Source: Pseudocalidococcus sp964653145
Lineage (GTDB): Bacteria > Cyanobacteriota > Cyanobacteriia > Thermosynechococcales > Thermosynechococcaceae
Direction: 5' to 3'
Length of the DNA: 64,000 bases
Assembly: GCA_964653145.1 (NCBI GenBank)
Contig: CAZZCG010000004.1
Location: 142,364 to 206,363 of the forward strand
Shown in pieces: positions 54,220 through 63,873 of this stretch. Within the stretch, counting starts at the first letter, position 1, and every line of letters starts with the position of its first letter. The notes under the pieces are model-generated. The model searched no databases, was not told the DNA's origin, and saw only the letters and a program-made list of their open reading frames with translations. A program made the position numbers and the translations under genes.

Positions 54220-55185
54220 ATGACCCTTGCGGAACCATCCCCTCCCTTAGACGCTGCAGCCATTGAAGCTAAAAAGGATTTGCGCTATTACCTGGATCAA
54301 TCCTTTTATTACTTGACAATGGTTTTTGCCTTAGCAATGTCAGTTGCCTTGGTTTGGATTATTGTCCAAATTGGTTTGACGTCCCTCCCAGCCATTCAAA
54401 AATTTGGCCTGGGTTTTCTCACCAGCACCACTTGGGATCCCGTACAAAATATTTATGGGGTGCTACCACAAATCTACGGAACTATTGTTACCGCCATTAT
54501 TGCCCTATTGGTGGCTGTTCCCTTGGGCTTGGGGATTGCGGTTTTTCTCAGTGAGGATTTCTTACCCACCTCAGTTTCTACCCCCATAGCCTTTGCCATT
54601 GAACTCCTAGCCGCCATCCCCAGTGTTGTCATCGGGCTCTGGGGGATTTTTGTGCTCATTCCTTTTATTCGCCCATTTTTTGACTTTCTCCACAACAACT
54701 TGGGTTGGATTCCTCTCTTTTCAACTCCAGGCCGAGGAACGAGCATTTTAACCCTGGGATTAGTTCTGGCCTTCATGATTTTGCCCCTGATTACCTCGAT
54801 TTCTCGGGGAACTCTTGTGTCTCTCCCTCCCCATTTGCGTCAAGGGGCTATGGCTCTGGGGGCTACCCGTTGGGAAACCATTCTTAAGGTTCTAATTCCC
54901 GCCGGTTTTTCTGGGATTGTCGGCTCAGTCATGTTGGCTTTAGGTCGGGCTATGGGCGAAACCATGGCAGCGGCGATGTTGGTGGGCAATGCAAACCGGA
55001 TTAACGCCTCAATTCTCGAACCGGGCTCTACCATTGCATCTTTGATCGCCTCTCAGTTTGGGGAAGCGGGTCGGGAACAGGTAGCAGCTCTGCTCTATGC
55101 TGGTTTGATTTTGATGCTCCTGACCTTGTTAGTGAACATTCTCGCCGAAGTCATTATTAAGAAGTTCCAAAACGTTGAGCGGTAG
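54220..55185 (+). CDS. pstC: phosphate ABC transporter permease PstC
   Basis: PstC is one of the two membrane channel subunits. The 321-residue protein has six helices, with the ABC permease EAA loop reading ALGATRWETILKVLIPAGFSG. The periplasmic loops and GRAMGETMAAAM block are typical of PstC. Start ATG 54220; pstA follows after 9 bp. Confidence 0.96.
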   Translation: MTLAEPSPPLDAAAIEAKKDLRYYLDQSFYYLTMVFALAMSVALVWIIVQIGLTSLPAIQKFGLGFLTSTTWDPVQNIYGVLPQIYGTIVTAIIALLVAVPLGLGIAVFLSEDFLPTSVSTPIAFAIELLAAIPSVVIGLWGIFVLIPFIRPFFDFLHNNLGWIPLFSTPGRGTSILTLGLVLAFMILPLITSISRGTLVSLPPHLRQGAMALGATRWETILKVLIPAGFSGIVGSVMLALGRAMGETMAAAMLVGNANRINASILEPGSTIASLIASQFGEAGREQVAALLYAGLILMLLTLLVNILAEVIIKKFQNVER

Positions 55186-55194
55186 GATTTAACC

Positions 55195-56085
55195 ATGACT
55201 GGAATTACTCAACCCACTCCCAGCGAATCTGGACTAAACCTCAGTAAGGTATGGACTTCGACTCGCAATCTTTTCAACCTGTTTATGACTGGGTTGAGTG
55301 GAGTTTTCGCTGCCATTGCGATCATTCCTTTGGCTGCCATTATCTGGAGTGTGGCCTCCAAAGGAATCACTCGGATCAATTTGGATCTCTTCACTAAACT
55401 GCCGCCGCCCCCTGGCCTTTCCGGTGGAGGGTTAGGGAATGCGATTTTAGGAACCATTATTACGTTGGCCATCGCTTGCATCATCAGTGTACCAATTGGG
55501 GTTCTGGGGGCGATTTGGCTCTCTGAGTTTGGCCGTGGATCAAAAATTGCCTATTGGGTACGCTTCTCAGCCAACGTCCTCAGTGGGATTCCCGCCATTC
55601 TAGCTGGGTTGTTTTCCTACACCATTGTTGTTTTAACCATGGGGAGTTTTAGTGCCTTTGCCGGGGGAGTTGCCCTTTCTGTGGTGATGTTGCCGATTAT
55701 TATGCGCACCACTGAAGAAGGTTTAGTCCTTGTACCCCAAGAAGTGCGGTTGGCAGCCTTTGGCCTGGGGGCGACTCGGTTTGAAATGGTGAGTCGGGTG
55801 ATTTTACCGGCGGCATTACCAACCATCGCAACTGCGATTACCTTGGCAGTGGCTCGGGCTGGGGGAGAAGCAGCACCCTTGCTCTTTACGGCTTTGAATA
55901 ATAACTTCTGGTCAACAGATGTCTTGAAGCCGATTTCTACCCTCTCTGTTCAGGTGTATTTCTTTTCGATTATTCCCTACAAGCCTCAGCAGGAACTGGC
56001 GTGGGCAGGGGCACTTGTCCTTTTGGGAATTATTCTTTTTGTCAGTATTTCCTCCAGGTTTCTGACTCGCAAAAAAGCGTTTTAA
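55195..56085 (+). CDS. pstA: phosphate ABC transporter permease PstA
   Basis: PstA is the second channel subunit. The 296-residue protein has six helices, with the PstA sequence LGAIWLSEFGRGSK and the EAA loop AAFGLGATRFEMVSRVILPA. The C-terminal ALNNNFWSTDVLKPISTLSVQ is typical. It starts 9 bp after pstC (ATG 55195) and is followed by pstB after 41 bp. Confidence 0.96.
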   Translation: MTGITQPTPSESGLNLSKVWTSTRNLFNLFMTGLSGVFAAIAIIPLAAIIWSVASKGITRINLDLFTKLPPPPGLSGGGLGNAILGTIITLAIACIISVPIGVLGAIWLSEFGRGSKIAYWVRFSANVLSGIPAILAGLFSYTIVVLTMGSFSAFAGGVALSVVMLPIIMRTTEEGLVLVPQEVRLAAFGLGATRFEMVSRVILPAALPTIATAITLAVARAGGEAAPLLFTALNNNFWSTDVLKPISTLSVQVYFFSIIPYKPQQELAWAGALVLLGIILFVSISSRFLTRKKAF

Positions 56086-56126
56086 GGTTCTTTCCTGTTC
56101 ATGATTGCTAACGAGGCATTTCAACA

Positions 56127-56939
56127 ATGACGACCAATGGTTCTAGTGCATCGGCTCCGGCTCCAACCGTGGTGATGGAAGCGATTAATTCCTCAATTTT
56201 TTATGGTTCCTTCAAAGCCGTCCGGGATGTTTCTCTACAGATCTATGCCAACCAAGTAACTGCCTTAATCGGCCCCTCTGGTTGTGGCAAAAGTACTCTG
56301 CTGCGCTGCTTCAATCGGATGAACGACTTGGTACCTGGGGCCCGGGTCGAAGGCAAGATCACTTATCACGGCAAAGATCTCTACGCCAAAACCGTTGATC
56401 CAGTTGAAGTGCGTCGGCGGATCGGGATGGTGTTTCAGAAGCCAAATCCTTTTCCCAAGTCAATCTATGACAATGTCGTTTTTGGGGCCCGGGTAAACAA
56501 ATATAAGGGCGACTTGGATGAACTGGTTGAGACTTCTTTGCGCTCAGCGGCCCTTTGGGATGAAGTGAAGGACAAGCTGAAGGAAAGTGGTTTATCTCTC
56601 TCTGGAGGTCAACAACAACGGCTTTGTATTGCTCGCACCATTGCCACCCGTCCAGAAGTCATTTTGATGGATGAACCCTGCTCTGCATTGGATCCGATAT
56701 CGACATTGCGGGTAGAGGAATTGATCAATGAGCTGAAGAAGGACTACACGATTGTGATCGTCACCCATAACATGCAGCAGGCGACTCGGGTTTCTGACCG
56801 AACAGCTTTCTTCAATGCTGAGGCCACAACAAAGGGAAATCGGGTGGGCTATTTAGTTGAATGTGACGTAACCAATGTTGTCTTCAGTAGCCCGAAGGAA
56901 CAGGCCACCATGGACTATGTCAGCGGCCGATTTGGTTAA
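56127..56939 (+). CDS. pstB: phosphate ABC transporter ATP-binding protein PstB
   Basis: PstB powers phosphate import. The 270-residue ATPase has Walker A GPSGCGKST at 49-57, the Q-loop region GMVFQKPNPFPKSIYDNV, the signature LSGGQQQR and Walker B VILMDEPCSALDP. The terminal phoU gene often found in pst operons is absent; the next gene is opposing. Start ATG 56127. Confidence 0.97.
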   Translation: MTTNGSSASAPAPTVVMEAINSSIFYGSFKAVRDVSLQIYANQVTALIGPSGCGKSTLLRCFNRMNDLVPGARVEGKITYHGKDLYAKTVDPVEVRRRIGMVFQKPNPFPKSIYDNVVFGARVNKYKGDLDELVETSLRSAALWDEVKDKLKESGLSLSGGQQQRLCIARTIATRPEVILMDEPCSALDPISTLRVEELINELKKDYTIVIVTHNMQQATRVSDRTAFFNAEATTKGNRVGYLVECDVTNVVFSSPKEQATMDYVSGRFG

Positions 56940-56942
56940 TTC

Positions 56943-57704
56943 CTAGGTTCGGCTCAGGGCCTGGCATAGATCTAAATTAAAGTAGGTTCTGCCCTGGGGG
57001 TTACCCGCCAAGACTTCAAATGGTTTATCTGGTTCCCCTAGACAGTCAAGCACTAGGGTAGCTCCCTCAAAGTTGTGGGTTTGGGTATAGCCATTTACAG
57101 TTACAACTGTGGTTAAGCCCGCCTCCTGAGTTGAGATTAATCCATTTTCAGAATCCTCAAATGCTAAACAATCTTCTGGAGATAGTTTCATTTCTGCCAG
57201 GGCATAGTGGTAAATGTCTGGAGCGGGTTTTTTGGCGGGAACGATGTCTCCAGCCGCAATCACTTCAAACCAATCAATACTCTCCAGGCCAAGGGTATGT
57301 TCTAAGAGCGCGGTGACATTGGCTGGGGTTGTGGTTGTGGCAATGGCGAGGCGGTATCCGGCAATGCGGGCTTCTTGGAGTAGTCGTTTGACCCCAGGCC
57401 GTAAGGGAATCGCTCCGGTTGAGAGCAGTTCGGTATAGTGTTTGGTTTTTGATTTGTGGAGTTCTGCAATTAACTCGGTGATATTTCTGGGTTGGGGCCA
57501 GTCTGGACGAAATTGATCCAGGTAATAGCGCATTCGTTCTTTGCCCCCAGTCACCGCTAAAAGCTGGCCATAAAGCTCGGTGGACCAATCCCAATCCAGG
57601 CCCGCCTCCTGAAAAGCTCGATTAAAAGCAACCCGATGTCCATCCCGCTCCGTATCGGCCAGGGTGCCATCAACATCAAAAATTAAGGCGTGCCAGCGTG
57701 CCAT
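56943..57704 (-). CDS. HAD-superfamily phosphatase, CbbY-like
   Basis: The 253-residue protein has HAD motif I IFDVDGTLADTE (nucleophile Asp10, general acid Asp12), a cap domain with the CbbY-type RDGHRVAFNRAF, motif II ATTTTPANV, and motif III/IV KKPAPDIYHYAL and AFEDSENGL. CbbY-type enzymes dephosphorylate xylulose-1,5-bisphosphate, an inhibitor of Rubisco; that role is inferred from the family. Convergent with pstB by 3 bp. Start ATG 57704. Confidence 0.9.
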   Translation of the reverse strand: MARWHALIFDVDGTLADTERDGHRVAFNRAFQEAGLDWDWSTELYGQLLAVTGGKERMRYYLDQFRPDWPQPRNITELIAELHKSKTKHYTELLSTGAIPLRPGVKRLLQEARIAGYRLAIATTTTPANVTALLEHTLGLESIDWFEVIAAGDIVPAKKPAPDIYHYALAEMKLSPEDCLAFEDSENGLISTQEAGLTTVVTVNGYTQTHNFEGATLVLDCLGEPDKPFEVLAGNPQGRTYFNLDLCQALSRT

Positions 57705-57877
57705 AGGGTTTTACCTGAAGTCCTCTTTCCCATTTAACGATGAATTGCCCCAGGCCTGGGATTAGAACAGGTTGGGAAAACTTATCTTGACCTTAAGAGC
57801 TTGCAATTCTGGAAACGGGGCCGACTGAGAGCTTTGGGGTAAGATACATTTGTCAATCTCATCAAGAACTACCGTCC

Positions 57878-59455
57878 ATGGACTTCACCACTCTTGCGGC
57901 CCAGCTCAATGTTGGCGTGATCCTGCCCGAAACCATTGTGATTTTGACCCTTTTACTTGTTTTGGTGGCTGATTTAATTGTTGGGCGGCGGTCGGATCGA
58001 TGGACATCCTACATTGCAGTGGCTGGCCTGTTAGGGGCGGTTGCTTCCATGACCTTGCAATGGGATCAAACAGAAACTTTGGGTTTTCTTGGCAGTTTCC
58101 GCAGTGATAATCTGAGCCTTCTTTTCCGGGGAATTATTGCCCTCTCCAGTGTGGTGACGATTTTGATGTCCATGCGCTATGTGGAGCAAACCGGTAGTGC
58201 CTTGGGCGAATTCATCACCATTTTGTTATCGGCCACGGTCGGCGGTATGTTTTTGGCAGGGGCCGAGGAACTGGTGATGATTTTTGTTTCCTTGGAAACT
58301 TTGAGTATCGCCTCCTACATCATGACGGGTTACATGAAGCGGGATTTGCGCTCCAACGAAGCTTCACTCAAGTATTTGCTCATCGGGGCAGCCAGCTCAG
58401 CAATTTTCCTCTATGGTTCATCGCTACTCTATGGTCTCTCGGGTGGATCAACATCCCTAGTTGCCATTGCCGGAGCAATTTCAGGACAATCCCTGGGACT
58501 GTTAATTGCCCTTGTCTTTGTGATTGCTGGAATTAGCTTTAAAATTTCCGCCGTTCCCTTTCACCAGTGGACTCCAGATGTCTATGAAGGTGCGCCGACC
58601 CCAGTTGTGGCTTTCTTATCTGTGGGTTCAAAGGCTGCGGGGTTTGCCTTAGCAATTCGTTTCTTAACCTTGGCTTTTCCGAGTTTGGCGCCGGATTGGA
58701 AGTTAATCTTTACGGTTTTAGCCATTCTCAGCATGATTTTGGGGAATGTGGTGGCCTTAGCCCAAACCAGCATGAAGCGGATGTTAGCCTACTCATCTAT
58801 TGCCCAGGCCGGGTTTGTGATGATCGGCTTTTTAATAGGGACTGAGGCCGGGTATGCCAGCATGATGTTTTATCTGTTGATTTACCTGTTCATGAACCTC
58901 GGGGCTTTCACCTGCATTATTCTCTTCTCACTCCGCACAGGAACCGATGACATTAACGAATATGCTGGTCTGTACCAAAAAGATCCGCTCCTGACCTTGG
59001 GGTTAAGCCTGTGCTTGCTTTCCTTGGGGGGAATTCCGCCGCTCGCTGGATTCTTTGGTAAGCTCTACCTCTTTTGGGCGGGTTGGCAAGCAGGGGCCTA
59101 TGGATTGGTGCTCTTGGGCCTGTTGACCAGTGTTATCTCCATCTACTACTACATCCGGGTTGTGAAGATGATGGTGGTGAAGGAACCTCAAGAAATGTCT
59201 GAGGCCGTTAAAAACTATCCGGAACTCAACTGGCAGGCTTTTGGGATGCGTCCTTTACAGGTTGGCCTGGTCTTGACAGTGATTGCCACCTCTCTGGCGG
59301 GTATCTTGGCTAATCCCCTATTTAACTTGGTTAATGCTGCGGTAACCACCATTCCCACTTTTACAGCGACTTTCCCCGTGGCCCAGACCTCCGTTAAATC
59401 CATCCCTCCAACTACACTCAGCCAAGCCCCCAACCTATCAACCGAACTGAATTAA
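57878..59455 (+). CDS. ndhB: NAD(P)H-quinone oxidoreductase subunit 2
   Basis: NdhB is an antiporter-like membrane subunit of the photosynthetic NDH-1 complex, which drives cyclic electron flow and CO2 uptake. The 525-residue protein has about 14 helices, with the family blocks FISLETLSIASYIMTG-like (seen as FVSLETLSIASYIMTGYMKR), FKISAVPFHQWTPDVYEG, and MLAYSSIAQAGFVMIG. The C-terminus ends in a Ser/Thr/Pro-rich tail. Start ATG 57878. Confidence 0.97.
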   Translation: MDFTTLAAQLNVGVILPETIVILTLLLVLVADLIVGRRSDRWTSYIAVAGLLGAVASMTLQWDQTETLGFLGSFRSDNLSLLFRGIIALSSVVTILMSMRYVEQTGSALGEFITILLSATVGGMFLAGAEELVMIFVSLETLSIASYIMTGYMKRDLRSNEASLKYLLIGAASSAIFLYGSSLLYGLSGGSTSLVAIAGAISGQSLGLLIALVFVIAGISFKISAVPFHQWTPDVYEGAPTPVVAFLSVGSKAAGFALAIRFLTLAFPSLAPDWKLIFTVLAILSMILGNVVALAQTSMKRMLAYSSIAQAGFVMIGFLIGTEAGYASMMFYLLIYLFMNLGAFTCIILFSLRTGTDDINEYAGLYQKDPLLTLGLSLCLLSLGGIPPLAGFFGKLYLFWAGWQAGAYGLVLLGLLTSVISIYYYIRVVKMMVVKEPQEMSEAVKNYPELNWQAFGMRPLQVGLVLTVIATSLAGILANPLFNLVNAAVTTIPTFTATFPVAQTSVKSIPPTTLSQAPNLSTELN

Positions 59456-59708
59456 ATTAATCCCTTAACTCAATCTTAACCAAGGCATAACTCAAGTCAA
59501 GCTTTGGGAATGATAGTGTACATAAGGTAATTTCTAACCTGTAATAGTTGGAAATACGAGTAATGTCGAATTCCTAATGTATAGGTTTCTCTAATTACTG
59601 ACTTAACAAGTATTAAAGCTTGTACAAGTCAAAATCTCTTACGGTGTTGTGCATAAAACTCTTAATCTTAGAGTTGAATGTGTTGAGGAGTGTTCAAGGA
59701 GAACGTTT

Positions 59709-61565
59709 ATGTCCCGTTTATTGTGGACGTTGCTAGCTACATCTCCAGCTTTGGCCCTAGGCCTGGGGAGTGCTGCTGGAGCAACTGAAGCGACAACAAG
59801 CTTGTTACAACTAAATTCTGCCGAATTGCAGTCTGGGGCTCAGACCCAACTGTTGTCTTTGCCAGAACAACCCCGCCTCAATTTGGCTCAGAGTGTTGGC
59901 AATTTACGGAATGCCCCCTCGGTTTCTTCTTTGGAAGAGGATCCCCTCGCTGGTGCTTTACCAACTCCTGAAATCAATACGACTACGCCTCCCAGTACGT
60001 CAGCAATTGGTAGACGCTCCCGGCAATCTCTGCCCCAAGTTACGTCAGTTTCGCAATTGTCCGATGTTCGCCCCACAGACTGGGCCTATCAAGCTCTGGC
60101 TTCTTTGGTTGAGAAGTATGGCTGTATTGCAGGTTATCCCGATGGCACCTTCCGCGGTAATCGGGCGGCAACTCGTTACGAAATGGCGGCGGCATTGAAT
60201 GCTTGTTTAGATGTCGTTAGCGATCGGTTTGCCACAAAAGAAGATTTAGCTGCCCTGCAACGGTTAGCTCAAGAGTTTGCCAACGAACTGGCTGTGGTGA
60301 AAGGCCGGGTTGATAACTTGGAAGGCCGGGTTGCCAATTTGGAAGCCGTCCAATTTGCGACTGTCACTAAGCTTAACGCCACAGCGATCTTTAGTTTGTC
60401 TGATGTCCTTTCTGGTGACCGTGCCAATCCACCTGGAACTGGGCCTGGTGGGACTAATGTTGCCGGGGCAGGCATTGTTGATAATGTCGTTGTCCAGGAT
60501 CGGGTGCGCCTAAACTTCGATACTAGCTTTACTGGTAAGGATTTGCTCCGGATTCGGTTACAGGCTGGTAACATTACCAACTATGCCCAAATCACAGGAA
60601 CTAATGCTTCCCGCCTAGCCTATGAGGGCGGTGCTGGTAACGTCTTTGCCCTAAATAAGCTTTTCTACCGCTTCTCCCCTGCACCCAACATGACCATTTG
60701 GGCTGATGCCAATGCTGGGTCTTGGGAAGACAACATGTTTACCTTCAACCCCTACTTCCAATCCAGTGATACCGGTGCCTTGTCTCGGTTCGGTCGGTTT
60801 AACCCCATTTACCGAATTTATGGAACCAACCCGATGGGTTTAACCTATAACTGGAAGTTTGCTGAAAACAAGGAAGCGGGAACCAGTGCTGACTTTACCC
60901 TCGGTTACTTAGGTGGTGGTGCGTCTGCTAATCAAGCTGCTAATCTCCCCTTAAACCCAACCAATCCAACAGCAAATCAGGCTGGCCTCTTTGGTGATGC
61001 CTATGCCGCTCTGGCTCAGATTTCAGTGCGCCCTATTAAGGACTTAGCCTTGGGTGTGACCTATGTTCGGGCTTTTGGTGTTGATCCAAGCGGCTCAACT
61101 GGAACTTCTGGGTATACAGGTGCTGGTAACAATCCTACTGGTGGTGGTGTCGCTAATGTTGAATCTGATAACCTCGGTTTCCAATTCACCTATAAAGTGA
61201 TCCCTCAATTTACCTTATCCGGTTGGGTCGGCTACTCCAGCGTGAATGCCGTACAAGGGCCTGCCACGGGTCGCAATGCCCAACTGCTTAACTGGGCGAT
61301 TACTGCTGCGGCCCCAGACCTATGGCAGAAGGGTGATGTTGCCGGCCTCATCTTTGGTCAGCCACCCCAGTCCATCAGTAACAACTTTTTGACAGCGGGT
61401 AACGTAACGGCCTTTAACACCTATCACTTGGAAGGATTTTATCGGTTCCAGATGAGCCCGAACATTTCTGTGGCACCTGGGTTGATTACCGTGTTTAACC
61501 CTAATAACAACTCTGCCAATGCGCCGATTGTCTTGGGTGTGATTCGCACAACCTTCCAGTTCTAG
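59709..61565 (+). CDS. outer-membrane porin with SLH domain (OprB / iron-uptake porin family)
   Basis: The 618-residue protein has a signal peptide (MSRLLWTLLATSPALALGLG, cleavage near AGA-TEA). An SLH domain follows (DVRPTDWAYQALASLVEKYG, YPDGTFRGNRAATRYEMAAAL) that anchors to peptidoglycan polysaccharide. A coiled coil (LAVVKGRVDNLEGRVANLEA) leads into an OprB-type beta barrel ending in the C-terminal Phe of outer-membrane proteins (IRTTFQF). ATG 59709 with the upstream AAGGAG is preferred over the GTG at 59649. Such porins are abundant in cyanobacteria and pass small solutes, with iron proposed. Confidence 0.93.
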   Translation: MSRLLWTLLATSPALALGLGSAAGATEATTSLLQLNSAELQSGAQTQLLSLPEQPRLNLAQSVGNLRNAPSVSSLEEDPLAGALPTPEINTTTPPSTSAIGRRSRQSLPQVTSVSQLSDVRPTDWAYQALASLVEKYGCIAGYPDGTFRGNRAATRYEMAAALNACLDVVSDRFATKEDLAALQRLAQEFANELAVVKGRVDNLEGRVANLEAVQFATVTKLNATAIFSLSDVLSGDRANPPGTGPGGTNVAGAGIVDNVVVQDRVRLNFDTSFTGKDLLRIRLQAGNITNYAQITGTNASRLAYEGGAGNVFALNKLFYRFSPAPNMTIWADANAGSWEDNMFTFNPYFQSSDTGALSRFGRFNPIYRIYGTNPMGLTYNWKFAENKEAGTSADFTLGYLGGGASANQAANLPLNPTNPTANQAGLFGDAYAALAQISVRPIKDLALGVTYVRAFGVDPSGSTGTSGYTGAGNNPTGGGVANVESDNLGFQFTYKVIPQFTLSGWVGYSSVNAVQGPATGRNAQLLNWAITAAAPDLWQKGDVAGLIFGQPPQSISNNFLTAGNVTAFNTYHLEGFYRFQMSPNISVAPGLITVFNPNNNSANAPIVLGVIRTTFQF

Positions 61566-61595
61566 AAAACACGCTTCTCAAATCGAGATTTTTTA

Positions 61596-61618
61596 GGGGC
61601 CTCCAGGCCTCTTTTTTT
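61596..61618 (+). terminator. intrinsic terminator after the porin gene
   Basis: GGGGCCT pairs with AGGCCTC (one G-U) and seven T residues follow. It lies about 30 bp beyond the porin stop. Confidence 0.8.
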
Positions 61619-61857
61619 ATGCGAATAATCATTGTCGCCCAGACTAATCCACTTTCCTTCCGCTAAATGTCAAAAGCGTCAATGTAGCCTTCGTAAAGGT
61701 TTAGGGCAATTTTTGTGCTCCATTTCGAGGTCAAATAACCAATGCTTAAAACACCCCTAAGCTTTGGTTGTTTCTATATTTCAGTTCTAAAGGAAATTGT
61801 TATCTTTTGTGCTTTATACCTAAACACAAAATATCCAAGAAGAAAGTTCCCAACGCC

Positions 61858-63027
61858 CTAACCCAGGCCCACTGGAATTTTAAGCTTAAATTCTGGCAAC
61901 ACATCCAAATAAAACGTTTCAAGTGCATTGATGTTTCGAGCTAGACTGTAGTGTTCAACTACCCGCTGACGTGCCTTCTGCCCAAGTATCGGGATCATTT
62001 CGGGGTGTTGATGCAGTAAGGGTAAGAGAGTTTGCAGTTGGGTTTTGACGTACTGAGGATGCAAGATAATCCCAGCATTTTCCAATACCTCACCATCGGC
62101 ACCAACATCGGTGGCAAGACAGGCCAACCCACAGGCCATGCCCTCTAACAATGACAATGAAAGCCCCTCAACAAAAGAGGGCAAGACAAAGACATCCGAC
62201 CCCCTGAGTAGGTCAATTCGGCGCTGTTCATCTAAAATAGTTCCCAGCCAGAAAATATTTTGGGTTGGTCCATAGGTGGACATTAAGGAAGGCATTAAAG
62301 CCCCTCCTCCCACCATCAAGAGTTTGCAGCCCTCTGGCAGTTTGGCTTTACACCAGGCCCTGAGCAAGGATTCAACATTTTTTTCAATGGCAATGCGGCC
62401 CTGATAAATATAAAGTCGCTCGGCATTAAACTCCTGTTTAGCTCGGGAGGGGCCTGGGGAATATTTATCGGTATCAACTCCATTGGGAATTACGATGACC
62501 TTAGCGCCGGGAACCCCCAATCGAATTAAGAGTTCTCGCTGGGGTTGAGAAAAGATAATAATTCGGTCGTAGTTGGCTAAAAATGGGGCATACAACTGAT
62601 ACATAAATAACTGTGTACCAGAAGATAGATTTCGGTACTTGTCGCTGTAGGCTGGGTGAAAAGTTGCTACTAGGGGAATGTTGAGTTCTTCACAGATTTC
62701 TGGCAAGACAAAGTCCAGTGGGGAAAGTGTCAAGGAGGCATGGACAATATCTGGCTTGAGTTGCTTTAGGGCAGAGGCTAAAACCTTACTTGCCCGCAAG
62801 GAGGGAATGGTATAAACCTGGGATTTGTAAAGGCAGGGAATTTGCACTTCTTCACTTCGCCCAGGCCCCTGACTGTGATCAAAATTTTCACCATCGGCAT
62901 CTTGGACAAAGTGGAGAAAGCTAACTCGATGCCCTCGATCCTGAAGTGCATTCGTTATTTCCCGACTGTAGGTTACATTGCCACAGGGGGGTGATTTTTT
63001 TCCGAGCCAAGCAATGTGTAACGGCAA
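61858..63027 (-). CDS. glycosyltransferase family 4 protein
   Basis: The 389-residue protein has the GT-B fold of family GT4. The N-terminal half has the acceptor-side glycine and HASLTLSPLDF motifs, followed by IPNGVDTDKYSPGPS. The C-terminal donor-binding half has LYIYQGRIAIEKNVESLL and the E(x7)E region SFVEGLSLSLLEGMACGLACLATDVGADGEVL. It probably adds sugars to a lipid or surface polysaccharide; sugar and acceptor are unknown. Start ATG 63027. It has no linked polysaccharide genes in the window. Confidence 0.92.
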   Translation of the reverse strand: MPLHIAWLGKKSPPCGNVTYSREITNALQDRGHRVSFLHFVQDADGENFDHSQGPGRSEEVQIPCLYKSQVYTIPSLRASKVLASALKQLKPDIVHASLTLSPLDFVLPEICEELNIPLVATFHPAYSDKYRNLSSGTQLFMYQLYAPFLANYDRIIIFSQPQRELLIRLGVPGAKVIVIPNGVDTDKYSPGPSRAKQEFNAERLYIYQGRIAIEKNVESLLRAWCKAKLPEGCKLLMVGGGALMPSLMSTYGPTQNIFWLGTILDEQRRIDLLRGSDVFVLPSFVEGLSLSLLEGMACGLACLATDVGADGEVLENAGIILHPQYVKTQLQTLLPLLHQHPEMIPILGQKARQRVVEHYSLARNINALETFYLDVLPEFKLKIPVGLG

Positions 63028-63174
63028 GAGAATCTACGCTTTCCGAAAAAGAACTTATAGTCATCCTACTGGATCAGTTGACAGGTGCTTGGGACTAGCT
63101 GTAATTATCTTGGGAGCAAATTTCGGTTTCTGCAAACTGTGTGAGGCTCCTAACTTGACGCATGAGAGGAAATA

Positions 63175-63408
63175 ATGAGCAGGCAAGAATATCAACCAGA
63201 TTATCAAGATGTATTACGATTCTTGTTTAGCTCCTCCACAAGCCCTAGCCATGGCCATTCTCGGCCAGAGTGGTTTTCCAAAAATCCTGAGTTTGATCAA
63301 ATCCCTCTGGAGCAAGGGTTTGCCTCACTCTATGAAGCAGGAGTTCAGGAAAACCTCCAGGCCTGGGAGCGCTGCAACAGTGATATCAGAAATTACCCTA
63401 AAATCTGA
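63175..63408 (+). CDS. small protein of unknown function
   Basis: A 77-residue open frame, start ATG 63175 with AGAGGAAA about 8 bp before it. The product is soluble, rich in Ser, Pro, Glu and Tyr, with no known motif. A second overlapping frame lies at 63209, which weakens the case. The codons avoid stops over a fairly AT-rich stretch, so a real gene is plausible. Confidence 0.45.
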   Translation: MSRQEYQPDYQDVLRFLFSSSTSPSHGHSRPEWFSKNPEFDQIPLEQGFASLYEAGVQENLQAWERCNSDIRNYPKI

Positions 63409-63873
63409 CTCTTGTTAGTCTCTGATTTCCGAATCTTGGGGTAGCATCTCAATTCCCGACAACGACAAATCAACTTGAAAACACGGCACGGTAGGGGTTT
63501 ACATTTCAGTTCCTAAGCGACAAATAGCTTTCTTGGCAGAAGTGTTGAACCAAGACATAAAACTTAACACATCAAGCGACAAGAATCTCTAGCATCCAAT
63601 CAAAGCTCCAATGAACAACGGAGCATTTTCGACTGAATTCTAGCTGTAAGTATCGAAGTTTATCTAATATAGAATATTTTATAGAAACATTAAAATAAGA
63701 TTCTATATCGTAGCAAAGAATTTTTGCATGGACGTAATATTTTCTTAAAATCTACAATCAGATTTATTGCTGTATCTGATAAATTTTGTAAATCGATTCA
63801 ATTTTATATCTTTGAATGGGCAAAAAGAATATAGGATTTACCCATTATAAAATATGCACTAATTTTTTTCAAA
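63409..63873. other. AT-rich spacer before the last gene
   Basis: The 465-bp spacer is clearly AT-richer than the rest of the window from about 63640 on, with several A and T runs and TATA-like strings. No gene was seen in any frame. It may be a promoter region or material of different origin. Confidence 0.5.
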
